Of a stretch of 35,693 nucleotides of DNA, positions 16,876-25,718 are shown piece after piece. Source of the stretch: Alphaproteobacteria bacterium UBA4588. Lineage in GTDB: Bacteria > Pseudomonadota > Alphaproteobacteria > Puniceispirillales > Puniceispirillaceae. The stretch covers positions 1 through 35,693 of the forward strand of contig CATISA010000013.1 of NCBI GenBank assembly GCA_949529445.1. Direction: 5' to 3'. Both the position numbers and the translations under genes were made by a program. Every line of letters begins with the position of its first letter. Within the stretch, counting starts at the first letter, position 1. The notes beneath the pieces are model-generated. The model was not told the DNA's origin, searched no databases, and saw only the letters and a list, made by a program, of their open reading frames with translations.

Positions 16876-18162
16876 ATGCATGATATTCGGTTTATCAGAG
16901 ACAATCCTGAGCTTTTCGATGCGGCGATGGCGCGTCGAAATATTGACCCTGTTGCACAGGATATTCTGGCGCTTGATACAGAGCGCCGTCACATCCAAAC
17001 TGAACTTCAGACACAGCAGTCACGCCGAAATGATGTCAGTAAGGAAATTGGTAAGGTAAAAGGCTCTGGTGGGAATGCTGAGGCACTGATGGCCGAAGTC
17101 GCTGACTTAAAACACTCTATTCCCGCTCTCGAAGCTGAAGATGCTCGACTTGAACAGGCTTTGACAAGCCATCTTATGGGGTTGCCTAATATTCTAGAGG
17201 ATTTTGTTCCTGAGGGGGCGGATGAAGCTGATAATGAGCTACTGCGTGTTGTTGGTTCGCCGCCATCATTTTCCTTTACACCGCTTGACCATGTTGCGTT
17301 AGGTGAGGCGCTGGGCCAGATGGATTTTGCCAGTGCAGCAAAACTGTCAGGTGCGCGCTTTGTTGTTCTACAAGGTCAACTGGCACGGCTGGAGAGAGCT
17401 TTGGCGAGCTTTATGCTGGATATCCATACAACAGAGTTTGGATACCATGAGACTGTTCCGCCTGTATTAGTGCGCACACAAACAATGACAGGAACTGGTC
17501 AGCTTCCCAAATTTGAAGAAGACCTGTTTCGCACAACCGACGATAGATGGCTTATCCCAACGGCAGAAGTCCCGCTTACGAACCTTGTGGCTGATAGTAT
17601 TATTCCGCGCACCGACTTGCCTTTGCGGATGACGGCCTATACGCCGTGTTTCCGTGCCGAAGCTGGGTCTGCAGGCCGTGATACGCGCGGGATGATACGC
17701 CAGCATCAATTCTCTAAAGTCGAACTTGTGAGTGTTGTTGCAGCAGAAGAGTCCGATGCTGAACTTGACCGCATGACAGCATGCGCTGAAACAATATTGC
17801 AGCGTCTTGAGTTGAGCTATCGTGTGTTACGTCTGTGTAACGGTGATACAGGGTTCTCTGCACAACAGACTTTGGATATTGAAGTGTGGTTACCGGGCCA
17901 GAATGATGGTGAGGGCATGTTCCGTGAAATTTCTTCTTGCTCAAATTGTGGCCCATTTCAGGCCCGCCGGATGAAGGCGCGCACACGCGTAGAGGGTGAG
18001 AAGGAAACAGCCTTTGTTCACACCTTGAATGGGTCTGCTTTAGCCATTGGGCGGTGTATGATTGCTTTGCTCGAAAATGGTCAGCAGGAAGATGGTAGTA
18101 TTATGCTCCCAAAGGCCTTGCATAGCTATATGGGAACAGACAAGCTGGTCCCATCAGCCTGA
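16876..18162 (+). CDS. serS: Seryl-tRNA synthetase
   Basis: 428-residue class II synthetase charging tRNA-Ser. The N-terminus is the long tRNA-binding coiled coil (about residues 30-110: [22 protein letters not shown] to EDARLEQAL). The catalytic domain shows [12 protein letters not shown], motif 2 [22 protein letters not shown], the SerRS-specific [15 protein letters not shown] and motif 3 [21 protein letters not shown] 16876 has TAAGGA about 10 nt upstream. The serS - surE - pcm - nlpD order after tatABC is standard in Alphaproteobacteria. Confidence 0.97.
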   Translation: MHDIRFIRDNPELFDAAMARRNIDPVAQDILALDTERRHIQTELQTQQSRRNDVSKEIGKVKGSGGNAEALMAEVADLKHSIPALEAEDARLEQALTSHLMGLPNILEDFVPEGADEADNELLRVVGSPPSFSFTPLDHVALGEALGQMDFASAAKLSGARFVVLQGQLARLERALASFMLDIHTTEFGYHETVPPVLVRTQTMTGTGQLPKFEEDLFRTTDDRWLIPTAEVPLTNLVADSIIPRTDLPLRMTAYTPCFRAEAGSAGRDTRGMIRQHQFSKVELVSVVAAEESDAELDRMTACAETILQRLELSYRVLRLCNGDTGFSAQQTLDIEVWLPGQNDGEGMFREISSCSNCGPFQARRMKARTRVEGEKETAFVHTLNGSALAIGRCMIALLENGQQEDGSIMLPKALHSYMGTDKLVPSA

Positions 18163-18225
18163 TATTATCGCTGTTATTCGAATACACACAGTGTGAAGCT
18201 GTGTAGTGATTTAAGAAGGTGTATG

Positions 18226-18966
18226 ATGCGGATATTGGTAACAAATGATGACGGTATTGATGCCTATGGCATTCATGTTCTTGAACAGGTTCTGCGCGAA
18301 TTTAGCGATGATATCACCATTGTTGCGCCGCGTGTAGATCAGTCAGGTAAGGGGCGTGCCCTTTCACTCAGAACAGATATTTCCTTTACCAAACGGGATG
18401 AAGCGCATTATGCAGTTGGCGGAACACCGGCTGATTGTATCATGCTTGCCTTAAAACTATTATTTAAGGACTTACCGCCTGATTATGTAGTATCGGGGAT
18501 TAATCACGGGATGAATGTTGCTGACGATGTTGGATATTCTGGAACTGTTGGTGCAGCTCTTGAAGCAGCAATAGTCGGGATACCTGCGATTGCCGTTTCA
18601 CAAAAAGGTGGAAATGATGAAGCTGCGTTTGAAGCTGTACGGCAGACAGGGGCAGCCGTAATGAAAGCCGCCTTTGAAACTGTGCTACCTCAACGCACTA
18701 TCTTGAATGTCAATTTTCCAGCGCAAAACACATCGCCTGTTCGGGGTATCCGCCCGGCATTGCTTGATAGACATAAATTCTCAGACGAAATTTTAACCGG
18801 AACAGCGCCTGATACCTACCGTATTGGCCCGCAAATCCCCTATGAAGAAACACTCGCCTTTTCTGATAGATACTGGCTTAATAAGGGTTATGTCTCTTTC
18901 ACACCACTTGGTATGGATGCGACAGCACATAATGAGATGGTTCGAATTTCCGCCGATAATTTTTGA
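18226..18966 (+). CDS. surE: 5'/3'-nucleotidase SurE
   Basis: 246-residue metal-dependent phosphatase acting on nucleoside monophosphates and short polyphosphate. The metal site ILVTNDDGIDAYGI is at the N-terminus; VDQSGKGRALSL, YAVGGTPADCIMLAL and SGINHGMNVADDVGYSGTVGAALEA are the remaining active-site blocks. Of two tandem ATGs, 18226 is 6 nt after AAGAAGG and is chosen; 18223 is too close. A small hairpin (ACACAG/CTGTGT, about 18186-18204) lies just upstream. The gene is followed at once by pcm; the surE-pcm pair is widespread and linked to stationary-phase repair. Confidence 0.95.
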   Translation: MRILVTNDDGIDAYGIHVLEQVLREFSDDITIVAPRVDQSGKGRALSLRTDISFTKRDEAHYAVGGTPADCIMLALKLLFKDLPPDYVVSGINHGMNVADDVGYSGTVGAALEAAIVGIPAIAVSQKGGNDEAAFEAVRQTGAAVMKAAFETVLPQRTILNVNFPAQNTSPVRGIRPALLDRHKFSDEILTGTAPDTYRIGPQIPYEETLAFSDRYWLNKGYVSFTPLGMDATAHNEMVRISADNF

Positions 18967-18998
18967 ACGCTGGCGCGCGCGGCCGGAGCAGCAACTCA

Positions 18999-19634
18999 AT
19001 GAGTGATATTCTTCATAAGAAAGCAAAACTTGTGATGTTTTTGCGCTCTCAGGGAATTATGCGTCCGCATATTCTATCTGCTCTTGAGAGAGTGCCTCGC
19101 GAAGCATTTGTGCCCAAAGCACTTGTTGCACATGCCTATGAAAATGTGTCTTTGCCAATTGCTGGCGGTCAGACCATCTCTCAGCCTTTTATTGTAGCGC
19201 GTATGACAGAAGCACTCGAAGTAAATAAACGTCACAGGATTCTAGAAATTGGCACTGGTAGCGGCTATCAGGCCGCCATTCTATCACATTTATGCCGCAG
19301 GGTTTACACCATGGAGCGCCTTAGGCCTCTAATGGTTGCGGCAGAAAACAAATTACGTTCGCTGCAAGTCTCAAATGTAACATTCCGGTATGGAGATGGA
19401 TATAAGGGCTGGCCAGAAGCTGCGCCGTTCGACAGAATAATCATAACCTGTCAGAGTGATACATTACCTGATATTTTAGTATCGCAGCTGAAAGTTGGTG
19501 GCATTTTAGTTGCGCCTGTTGGGGTGACTGGTCACGAAGAGTTGATTGTTGTAAGAAGAACCGAAGAGGGGGCAGATGTAAAAACACTGATGCCTGTGCG
19601 GTTTGTCCCAATGCTTAAAGGAACAGAACAATAA
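18999..19634 (+). CDS. pcm: Protein-L-isoaspartate O-methyltransferase
   Basis: 211-residue SAM-dependent repair enzyme that methylates isoaspartyl residues in aged proteins. Motifs: VPREAFVP, YENVSLPIAGGQTISQPFIVARM (substrate side) and HRILEIGTGSGYQAAIL (SAM motif I), then YTMERLRPLM, FRYGDGYKGWPEAAPFDRIIITC and KVGGILVAPVG. Length is normal. ATG 18999 is preferred, with GGAG about 11 nt upstream; a TTG at 18963 would overlap the surE stop and add an atypical Arg/Gly/Ser stretch. The stop overlaps the following lipoprotein ATG (TAATG). Confidence 0.95.
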   Translation: MSDILHKKAKLVMFLRSQGIMRPHILSALERVPREAFVPKALVAHAYENVSLPIAGGQTISQPFIVARMTEALEVNKRHRILEIGTGSGYQAAILSHLCRRVYTMERLRPLMVAAENKLRSLQVSNVTFRYGDGYKGWPEAAPFDRIIITCQSDTLPDILVSQLKVGGILVAPVGVTGHEELIVVRRTEEGADVKTLMPVRFVPMLKGTEQ

Positions 19635-20641
19635 TGGTGCCTGCCTCAGTCTCAAAACAGCTTGTCACGTCACTGGTCTTGCTTTCAGTATTTATGCTTG
19701 GCGGTTGCACGGCTGACTTAAAAGTGCCTGAATTACCAGAGTTGCCAAGCCTGCCTAATTTATCGTTAAAGCGCAAAACACCTGCGCCGCTTATTATCGC
19801 GCCATTGCGCGAGACCCGCGTTGCCATTCCGGCATCAGGGCGGATTACTGTGCAACCAAATGATACAGTTTATGGGCTGGCAGCACGCTACAGGGTAACC
19901 CCGCAGTCAATCATAACAGATAATGACCTAAAATCTCCCTACCAGCTTGAGATAGGCCAAGAACTGCTTCTTGTGCCGCCACTTGCTCATGTAGTAACGT
20001 CTGGTGATTCAATTTACAGCCTGTCGCAACGTTATGCGGTCAGTCAATATCAGATTGCTATTCTCAATGAATTATCAGAGCCTTATGAGCTAACGAACGG
20101 TCAGGTGCTTATGCTTCCCGACACTCAAGATTTTACCGTTCTTGATGGCGTTTCAGTAGAGAATACACCGCGAGATACCCAGGTTTCAACACCTCGGCAA
20201 ACAGCAACTTCAACAGCCTCAGCCCCTAGAAAGCCTGCCAAAAGAATTGTTGCCCCATCATTAAATGGAGCAGGGTTCACTTGGCCTCTTTCAGGTGAAA
20301 TTATTACTGAATTTGGCCCGGCAGCCAAGGGTGTTCATAATGATGGTGTAAATATTGCGGCAGCAGCAGGTAGTCCTGTTACTGTCTCAGCGCCAGGTAC
20401 TGTCGCGTATATAGGCCGAGATCTAAAAACCTTTGGCACATTGGTTTTGGTCAAGCATGAAGGCGGGCTGATTACAGCCTATGCACATCTTGATGGTTTG
20501 TCTGTTACCGAAGGTCAGGTGCTTGATGCAGGCGCTCTTGTTGGTCAAGTGGGAATGACGGGCCGTGTGACCAGCCCACAGCTTCACTTTGAAATTAGAA
20601 AAAGCCGGACGCCGGTTAACCCACGCGATCTAATTTCCTGA
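19634..20641 (+). CDS. nlpD: LysM/M23-domain lipoprotein, NlpD-like LytM factor
   Basis: 335-residue outer-membrane-type lipoprotein: hydrophobic signal ending in the lipobox MLGGC with acylated Cys25. Two LysM glycan-binding domains follow (about 71-115 and 118-162), a Thr/Pro/Ser linker, then a C-terminal LytM/M23 domain (about 214-333). Of the zinc ligands, His285 (YAHLDG) and His318 (QLHFEI) remain, but the His-x3-Asp pair is replaced by Asn236 and Asn240 (NDGVNI), so it is probably not an active peptidase but an activator of cell-wall amidases, as for NlpD/EnvC. It overlaps the pcm stop by one base. It abuts the convergent DUF815 gene with no gap. Confidence 0.88.
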   Translation: MVPASVSKQLVTSLVLLSVFMLGGCTADLKVPELPELPSLPNLSLKRKTPAPLIIAPLRETRVAIPASGRITVQPNDTVYGLAARYRVTPQSIITDNDLKSPYQLEIGQELLLVPPLAHVVTSGDSIYSLSQRYAVSQYQIAILNELSEPYELTNGQVLMLPDTQDFTVLDGVSVENTPRDTQVSTPRQTATSTASAPRKPAKRIVAPSLNGAGFTWPLSGEIITEFGPAAKGVHNDGVNIAAAAGSPVTVSAPGTVAYIGRDLKTFGTLVLVKHEGGLITAYAHLDGLSVTEGQVLDAGALVGQVGMTGRVTSPQLHFEIRKSRTPVNPRDLIS

Positions 20642-21502
20642 TTAGATATCAATCTTGAGCCGTAGGGCAAGATCAAGAATAAATTGGAACGCTGAGCGTC
20701 CAGACCTGTTGCCGCGACCCACAGCCCAGCTCAAAGCCTGTTTTTGTGCCTCTTCTTTGTCAATTGGCAGATTATAATGGGTTACATACCAGTCAATCAT
20801 ATCAAGATATGTTTCTTGATCAACAGAATGAAATCCAATCCAGAGACCGAATCTATCCGATAAAGATATCTTCTCTTCGGTTGTCTCTGATCGATTAATC
20901 GCAGAGCTTCGCTCATTTTCCATCATTTGCCGTGGCATAAGATGACGCCTGTTCGACGTCGCATAAAAAACAAGATTACGGGGACGTCCTGACAGTCCAC
21001 CTTCAAGGACAGCTTTTAGAGATTTGTAGCTGATATCATCCTGTTCAAACGCTAAATCATCACAAAATAGAATAAATGGCCGTTCGATATCGGATAATAT
21101 CTTCATCACCAGGGGTAAATCAGCGAGATCTTCACGCTGAATTTCAACTAACCCAATATTATAGCCGTCTTCGATTAACTTGCCATGCACTGCTTTTAAT
21201 ATTGATGATTTCCCTGTGCCACGCGCTCCCCATAAAAGGGCATTATTGGCGCGTCGGCCCTCAGCAAAAGCACGGGTATTTGCCATCAGCGTGTCACGCT
21301 GTTGCTGGATGCCTTTCAAACTGTCTAATGGAAGTCTTTCAATGGAATTAATGGCATGAAACACCTTGGTTTTAGCTTCCCATATATAGCCTTCATGCGC
21401 GAACAAATCGACTTGTTCTGCTGGCGGAGGCCTGAGCCGGTCAAGGGCATCAGCTATGCGGCTCAGATAGGGAGCTATATTTTCCATAGCTTTAGTATCC
21501 AT
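20642..21502 (-). CDS. DUF815-family AAA+ ATPase
   Basis: 286-residue P-loop ATPase of the DUF815 group. Walker A is NALLWGARGTGKSSILKAVH; Walker B is RPFILFCDDLAFEQDD; a sensor-1-like NLVFYATSNRRHLMPR follows, and SLSDRFGLWIGFHSVDQETYL is the conserved C-terminal block with the arginine-finger-like RF. The cellular role of this family is not established. ATG 21502 (after a TTG) has GAGGAAG 7 nt upstream. Its last codon adjoins the stop of the convergent nlpD-like gene, and its start faces away from yajC; this neighbourhood is common in Alphaproteobacteria. Confidence 0.85.
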   Translation of the reverse strand: MDTKAMENIAPYLSRIADALDRLRPPPAEQVDLFAHEGYIWEAKTKVFHAINSIERLPLDSLKGIQQQRDTLMANTRAFAEGRRANNALLWGARGTGKSSILKAVHGKLIEDGYNIGLVEIQREDLADLPLVMKILSDIERPFILFCDDLAFEQDDISYKSLKAVLEGGLSGRPRNLVFYATSNRRHLMPRQMMENERSSAINRSETTEEKISLSDRFGLWIGFHSVDQETYLDMIDWYVTHYNLPIDKEEAQKQALSWAVGRGNRSGRSAFQFILDLALRLKIDI

Positions 21503-21565
21503 CAAGGTTCTTCCTCTCCATGATCAACTTGTCACAAGCTTACAAAATGTAAGGTTTTGCTGTTG

Positions 21566-21597
21566 CGGGCAGGCGGCCTGCACTGTATTGTGCCCGT
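21566..21597 (+). promoter_or_regulatory. Overlapping hairpins in the yajC-secDF leader
   Basis: GCAGG-CGG-CCTGC (21569-21581) is a compact hairpin. CGGGCA (21566-21571) can instead pair with TGCCCG (21591-21596). The two share bases, so they are mutually exclusive. They lie about 110 nt before yajC; no T-run follows. Role unknown. Confidence 0.3.
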
Positions 21598-21705
21598 TAA
21601 TGTATCAATGATCCTTCATGTTTCAAGAACATCTTGTTAAGAAGGGTTTTTCAGTGTGGTTTGGCGTTTCTTGCCGCCAGTGCTTTCTAGCCGGAGATTT
21701 ATCCT

Positions 21706-22053
21706 ATGCTTATCAGTCCAGCTTTTGCTCAATCAGCCGGCGGTTCCGCCGGAATTGGCCAGCTTCTACCTTTCCTTCTTATTTTTGTCGTCTTTTATTT
21801 CTTCCTGATTCGCCCGCAACAGCGTCGCGCCAAGGAACATAAAGCGATGATTGCTGCGATTAAACGTGGTGACAAGATTATCACATCAGGTGGTATCACA
21901 GGCATGGTTACTAAGGCTGTTGATGGTCAGGACACTGTTGAAGTTGAAATTGCCAAAGACGTAAAGGTAAATGTTATGCGCTCTATGATCGCTGACAAGC
22001 CGGTTACTGAAACGGCAAAACCAAAAGCAAAGGCAAAGGGTAAAGACAAGTAA
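21706..22053 (+). CDS. yajC: Preprotein translocase subunit YajC
   Basis: 115-residue small membrane protein of the SecDF-YajC-YidC holotranslocon. Starts with LISPAFAQSAGGS, then one transmembrane helix (LPFLLIFVVFYFFLIRP) and the highly conserved RPQQRRAKEHKAMIAAIKRGDKIITSGGITG. A Lys/Ala-rich C-terminus (KPKAKAKGKDK) follows. ATG 21706 lies 9 nt after GGAG. First gene of the yajC-secD-secF unit. Confidence 0.96.
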   Translation: MLISPAFAQSAGGSAGIGQLLPFLLIFVVFYFFLIRPQQRRAKEHKAMIAAIKRGDKIITSGGITGMVTKAVDGQDTVEVEIAKDVKVNVMRSMIADKPVTETAKPKAKAKGKDK

Positions 22054-22109
22054 ATCTGTCCTTATCACTCACCCTATCTCGTATTATTTTTCAGTAAGTA
22101 GAGGCAAAG

Positions 22110-23663
22110 ATGCTTCAGTTTGATGCGTGGAAAAAAGTAGTTGTTGCTGTAACAATCCTGTTTGGTGTTTTGTATGCCGCCCCAAATATTCTGGGGTCTG
22201 GTGGCGGTGGGTCATTCCTGCCAGGTAGTCCGATTAATCTAGGGCTGGACCTGCAGGGTGGATCGCATCTGCTTCTGCGCGCAGATATTGAAGAAGTCGA
22301 GAGAGAACGTCTGACAAACCTTGCTGACAGTCTTCGGGTTGAAATGCGCAAAAACAAGGTGGCGTTCCGGAATCTTAATGTATCGGATGCGACGCTTAGC
22401 TTTGGACTCAGAAATGCTGAGGATAATGATAAAGTAAATAGCTATATCAATAATTTATCTAATGATTATGATATTTTAATTGAGGATCTTGAGTGGCGTC
22501 TTACTTTGAGTGAGCAGGGGCGTATTGATGTGCAGACTGCAACAGTTGAGCAATCAATTGAAATCATTCGCAGACGCCTTGATCCTGATGGTACCAAAGA
22601 GCCTATCATTCAACGTCAGGGACTAGATCGAATTCTTGTTCAGTTGCCGGGGGTTGATGACCCTGAACGTGTTAAACGGCTTTTGGGCCGAACAGCACGG
22701 CTGACATTCCAGCTTGTTGATACCCGTACAACCGCAGAGGAGGCTCGCAGGTCTGGCCGCGTGCCGCCTGGCAGTGTGTTGCTTGAAGGGGCAAAACCTG
22801 AGGACCCGTCTTATGTTGTCGAACGGCGCGTCATGGTAAGTGGTGATATGCTTGATCAAGCCTCTGCATCCTTTGACCAGCAAAGTCGTCCAGCTGTCAC
22901 ATTTCAACTTAATGCACTTGGTGGCAAGAAATTTGGTCGTGTGACTGGTGAAAATATTGGGCGTCCCTTTGCAATTGTTCTCGATGGGAAGGTTGTATCT
23001 GCTCCAGTCATTCAGTCTCAAATTTTCACAAATGGCCAGATTACAGGTAATTTTTCAGTTGAGGAAACCCAAGAGCTCTCCCTCATCTTACGGGCGGGCG
23101 CCTTACCTGCTCCACTTATTGTGCTTGAGGAACGGTCAGTTGGGCCAGGCCTTGGAGCTGACTCAATTGCGGCTGGAAAGGTTGCCGCTATTGTTGGCAT
23201 GATCCTCGTCATTATCTATATGTTTGTAAGCTATGGCCTGTTTGGCCTGTTTGCCGATATTGCTCTTTGTGTAAACATTATTCTTATTCTTGCTGCATTA
23301 TCAGCACTTCAGGCGACACTTACTTTGCCTGGGATTGCTGGCATTGTGTTAACAATGGGGATGGCGGTTGATGCAAATGTTCTAATTTTTGAGCGTATTC
23401 GTGAGGAAGTTAAAGCAGGACGGAGTGTGCGTGCTGCCATTGAGGCGGGTTATGAAAGAGCTATTTCTACCATTATCGATTCGAATTTGACCACTTTATT
23501 TGCGGCTCTGTTCTTATTTATATTTGGGTCTGGGCCGATTAAGGGGTTTGCAGTTACCCTGTCTCTTGGGATTATCACGTCGATGTTCACTGCGATATTA
23601 GTTACGCGCTTGATAATCACACTTTATGTGAACCGTACACGCCCAAAATTATTGTCGCTTTAG
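22110..23663 (+). CDS. secD: Protein translocase subunit SecD
   Basis: 517-residue RND-family membrane protein that uses the proton gradient to help pull exported proteins out of SecYEG. Signatures: NLGLDLQGGSHLLL after the first membrane helix, the periplasmic P1 domain (VEQSIEIIRRRLDPDGTKEPIIQRQGLDRILVQLPG), GRPFAIVLDGKVVSAPVIQSQI, and the C-terminal bundle with GMILVIIYMFVSYGLFG and MAVDANVLIFERIREE, whose Asp carries protons. Shine-Dalgarno AGAGGCAAAG precedes ATG. It is 22 bp from secF. Confidence 0.97.
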   Translation: MLQFDAWKKVVVAVTILFGVLYAAPNILGSGGGGSFLPGSPINLGLDLQGGSHLLLRADIEEVERERLTNLADSLRVEMRKNKVAFRNLNVSDATLSFGLRNAEDNDKVNSYINNLSNDYDILIEDLEWRLTLSEQGRIDVQTATVEQSIEIIRRRLDPDGTKEPIIQRQGLDRILVQLPGVDDPERVKRLLGRTARLTFQLVDTRTTAEEARRSGRVPPGSVLLEGAKPEDPSYVVERRVMVSGDMLDQASASFDQQSRPAVTFQLNALGGKKFGRVTGENIGRPFAIVLDGKVVSAPVIQSQIFTNGQITGNFSVEETQELSLILRAGALPAPLIVLEERSVGPGLGADSIAAGKVAAIVGMILVIIYMFVSYGLFGLFADIALCVNIILILAALSALQATLTLPGIAGIVLTMGMAVDANVLIFERIREEVKAGRSVRAAIEAGYERAISTIIDSNLTTLFAALFLFIFGSGPIKGFAVTLSLGIITSMFTAILVTRLIITLYVNRTRPKLLSL

Positions 23664-23685
23664 GCGCAGAAAAAAGGAAAGTTAG

Positions 23686-24630
23686 ATGTTCAGATTACGG
23701 CTTCTTCCTGAAACACCTGCCTTTGAATTCCTGAATAAGATGAATATTGCCAGCGGCTTATCTATAATGCTGGTGATTGGGTCTATCGGTTTGTTTTTTA
23801 TTCAGGGCTTAAATCTTGGCATTGATTTCAGAGGCGGTATCCTTATCGAAGCCCAGAGCAGTCAAACAGTTGATCTTGCGAAGGTGAGGAGCTCTCTTGG
23901 TCGTCTCGGTCTTGGCGATATGTCTATTCAGAGTTTTGGCACTGACCGTGACATTTTGGTGCGTGTTCAGCGTCAAGAGGGTGATGAAAAAGCTCAAATC
24001 GTGGCGATTAATGCGATTACCTCTGACCTTGGGAGTGATTTTGAGATTCGCCGGACAGAGTTTGTCGGACCAACCATCGGCGCCGAGCTCTCAGAAAAGG
24101 GTGTGCTGGCGGTCATCTGCGCGTTATTTGCCATTATGGTGTATATTTGGTTCCGATTTGAATGGCAGTTTTCGCTCGCAGCTCTTATTGCGCTTACGCA
24201 TGATGTCATCACTACTATTGGAGTGTTTGCCCTGACAAATTTTGAATTTAATCTGGCGACAGTTGCTGCTATTCTGACTATTGCCGGTTATTCTATTAAT
24301 GATACGGTTGTTGTGTTTGACCGTATACGCGAAAATATGCGGCGTTATAAATCATGGTCTCAGCCAGATATTTTGAACCGTTCCTTAAATGAAACACTTG
24401 CCAGAACAGTAATGACGTCTATCACGACAGCGCTTGCTTTGATTGCCATTGCGATATTTGGCGGAGCAGTGTTGCGTGATTTTGCGCTTGCGATGCTATG
24501 GGGTGTTGCTATCGGAACTTACTCGTCTGTCTTTATCGCTGTTGGGATTGTCTCGCGGTTCGATTTATCTCGCAATGATGATGATAATTCCGTGCCAATC
24601 CCAGAATATGAGCGTGAGGGCAAAATATAA
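23686..24630 (+). CDS. secF: Protein translocase subunit SecF
   Basis: 314-residue partner of SecD. First membrane helix followed by GLNLGIDFRGGILIE (the DFxGG motif), a small periplasmic domain, RRTEFVGPTIGAEL, and five further helices with WFRFEWQFSLAALIALTHDVITTIGVFAL and IAGYSINDTVVVFDRIREN, the SecF counterpart of the SecD proton site. AAGGAAAG precedes ATG by 5 nt. The stop is one base before the ATG of the Mth938 gene. Confidence 0.97.
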   Translation: MFRLRLLPETPAFEFLNKMNIASGLSIMLVIGSIGLFFIQGLNLGIDFRGGILIEAQSSQTVDLAKVRSSLGRLGLGDMSIQSFGTDRDILVRVQRQEGDEKAQIVAINAITSDLGSDFEIRRTEFVGPTIGAELSEKGVLAVICALFAIMVYIWFRFEWQFSLAALIALTHDVITTIGVFALTNFEFNLATVAAILTIAGYSINDTVVVFDRIRENMRRYKSWSQPDILNRSLNETLARTVMTSITTALALIAIAIFGGAVLRDFALAMLWGVAIGTYSSVFIAVGIVSRFDLSRNDDDNSVPIPEYEREGKI

Positions 24631-24631
24631 T

Positions 24632-25036
24632 ATGGCAGATAGCCCTCATAAGCCGGCCATAACCGTTCAGGAATTTTCTGGTGATGCGGCTCTTCAAATT
24701 GTCCATAGTTATGGTGGTGGTGGGTTTAGAATTACCAAAGCGCCTTTTGTCGGATCACAATTTATTATGCCGCGTCTGAGGCGTGATTGGGCTATTGCCA
24801 CAGCCGACGATGTCACATTTGATGGAATAATGGCAATGCTTGGCGATGAGCGGCCAGACCTATTGCTGCTTGGTCTTGGCGAAGCTCCCATGACGAACCT
24901 TCCTGACCTTGGTCAATCATTATCACAAGAAGGTGTTCGCCTTGAGGTCATGTCAACGCCTGCGGCTTGTCGGACATGGAATGTGATGGTGTCAGAAGGG
25001 CGGTCTGCTGCCGCTGGTCTGCTGGCAATCGATTAA
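24632..25036 (+). CDS. Mth938-like domain protein (NDUFAF3 homologue)
   Basis: 134-residue single-domain protein of the Mth938/DUF498 family. Typical blocks: VQEFSGDAALQIVHSYGGGGFRI, FVGSQFIMP, LLLLGLGEAPMTNLPD and VRLEVMSTPAACRTWNVMVSEGRSAAAGLLAI, the last being the family signature. The human homologue NDUFAF3 (C3orf60) helps assemble respiratory complex I, and alphaproteobacterial genes of this family sit beside secDF. ATG 24632 starts one base after the secF stop; the frame is open further upstream, but that part lies inside secF. It is followed 12 bp later by an NDUFAF6-like gene. Confidence 0.85.
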   Translation: MADSPHKPAITVQEFSGDAALQIVHSYGGGGFRITKAPFVGSQFIMPRLRRDWAIATADDVTFDGIMAMLGDERPDLLLLGLGEAPMTNLPDLGQSLSQEGVRLEVMSTPAACRTWNVMVSEGRSAAAGLLAID

Positions 25037-25048
25037 GGAATTTTAGCA

Positions 25049-25678
25049 ATGGCAGGGACAGCTGCATCTTCTCAGTGGCAACTCCTTCGAGATGTTTCTA
25101 GATCCTATGCACATTGCTTTATCTTCGTCTCTCCTGCGATGCGCGAGGCATTATGCACTTTGTTTTTGTTAGCGCTCGAACTTGAAAAAGCGCTCATAAG
25201 TGAAGAGATGATGATACGGCTTATCCGAATCCAATGGTGGGATGATGCATTATCAGCAGGTTCGACCCAACATACACACCCTCTTATCCGCCACATCAAT
25301 GGCCTAATAGAGCAGGGGACGATTACTGCTGAGACACTCGATGCATTATGTGAGAGCTGGCGTACTGCAGCAGAAGACAGAGATAATCTCGCCACGGCGT
25401 GGCAGACAAGCATTGCCTGTCTTGCGTCTCCGATTTTGGATATTGATAACGCATTAGTTCAGACAATCGGAACTCAGATATATCAGTCACGAATACGCCA
25501 GCCCGTCACTGCTCTTACACCAGATGATAGGCATGCTCTGAAGCATTCGGGCGAGATAAAGTTACTCCTGTCAGGCTTAAGTTATGTGGCGGTTCGTACC
25601 AGCACTCACGATAATGCCCATCCTGATGATGATCCGCTCTTCATCTTCCGGTTATGCTGGCACCTAATGCGTAGCTAA
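25049..25678 (+). CDS. Squalene/phytoene synthase-like protein (NDUFAF6-like)
   Basis: 209-residue protein of the trans-isoprenyl synthase fold. The block LFLLALELEKALISEEMMIRLIRIQWWDDAL corresponds to the conserved ALxxFNxELarv...EIRLQWWRDAL of alphaproteobacterial phytoene synthase-like proteins. The Asp-rich DxxxD motifs of true phytoene/squalene synthases are not evident, so it is more likely a non-catalytic NDUFAF6 (C8orf38) type, a complex I assembly factor in mitochondria. It is shorter than the usual ~270 residues and may lack the C-terminal helices. It follows the NDUFAF3-like gene by 12 bp, supporting a shared role. The frame closes normally, without a visible frameshift. Confidence 0.65.
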   Translation: MAGTAASSQWQLLRDVSRSYAHCFIFVSPAMREALCTLFLLALELEKALISEEMMIRLIRIQWWDDALSAGSTQHTHPLIRHINGLIEQGTITAETLDALCESWRTAAEDRDNLATAWQTSIACLASPILDIDNALVQTIGTQIYQSRIRQPVTALTPDDRHALKHSGEIKLLLSGLSYVAVRTSTHDNAHPDDDPLFIFRLCWHLMRS

Positions 25679-25718
25679 TCTGCCTGCGCTTTATGAACAT
25701 ATTTGGAAGCTTATAATG

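Noticed and set aside
21618-21842. An upstream ORF overlapping yajC as a secretion-monitoring arrest peptide
   Set aside because: No convincing signal sequence, no RAPP-like or other known arrest motif, and most of it is an out-of-frame reading of yajC.
22623-23021. 132-aa minus-strand ORF inside secD
   Set aside because: Lies wholly inside secD, with no recognisable domain and no credible ribosome site considered likely.
24443-24631. Longer start for the Mth938 protein inside secF
   Set aside because: The added 63 residues are secF read in another frame; the ATG at 24632 matches the family N-terminus.
25049-25678. A carotenoid or hopanoid biosynthesis gene
   Set aside because: The isoprenoid-synthase Asp-rich motifs are not evident and no crt or hpn genes are adjacent; context favours the NDUFAF6-like reading.
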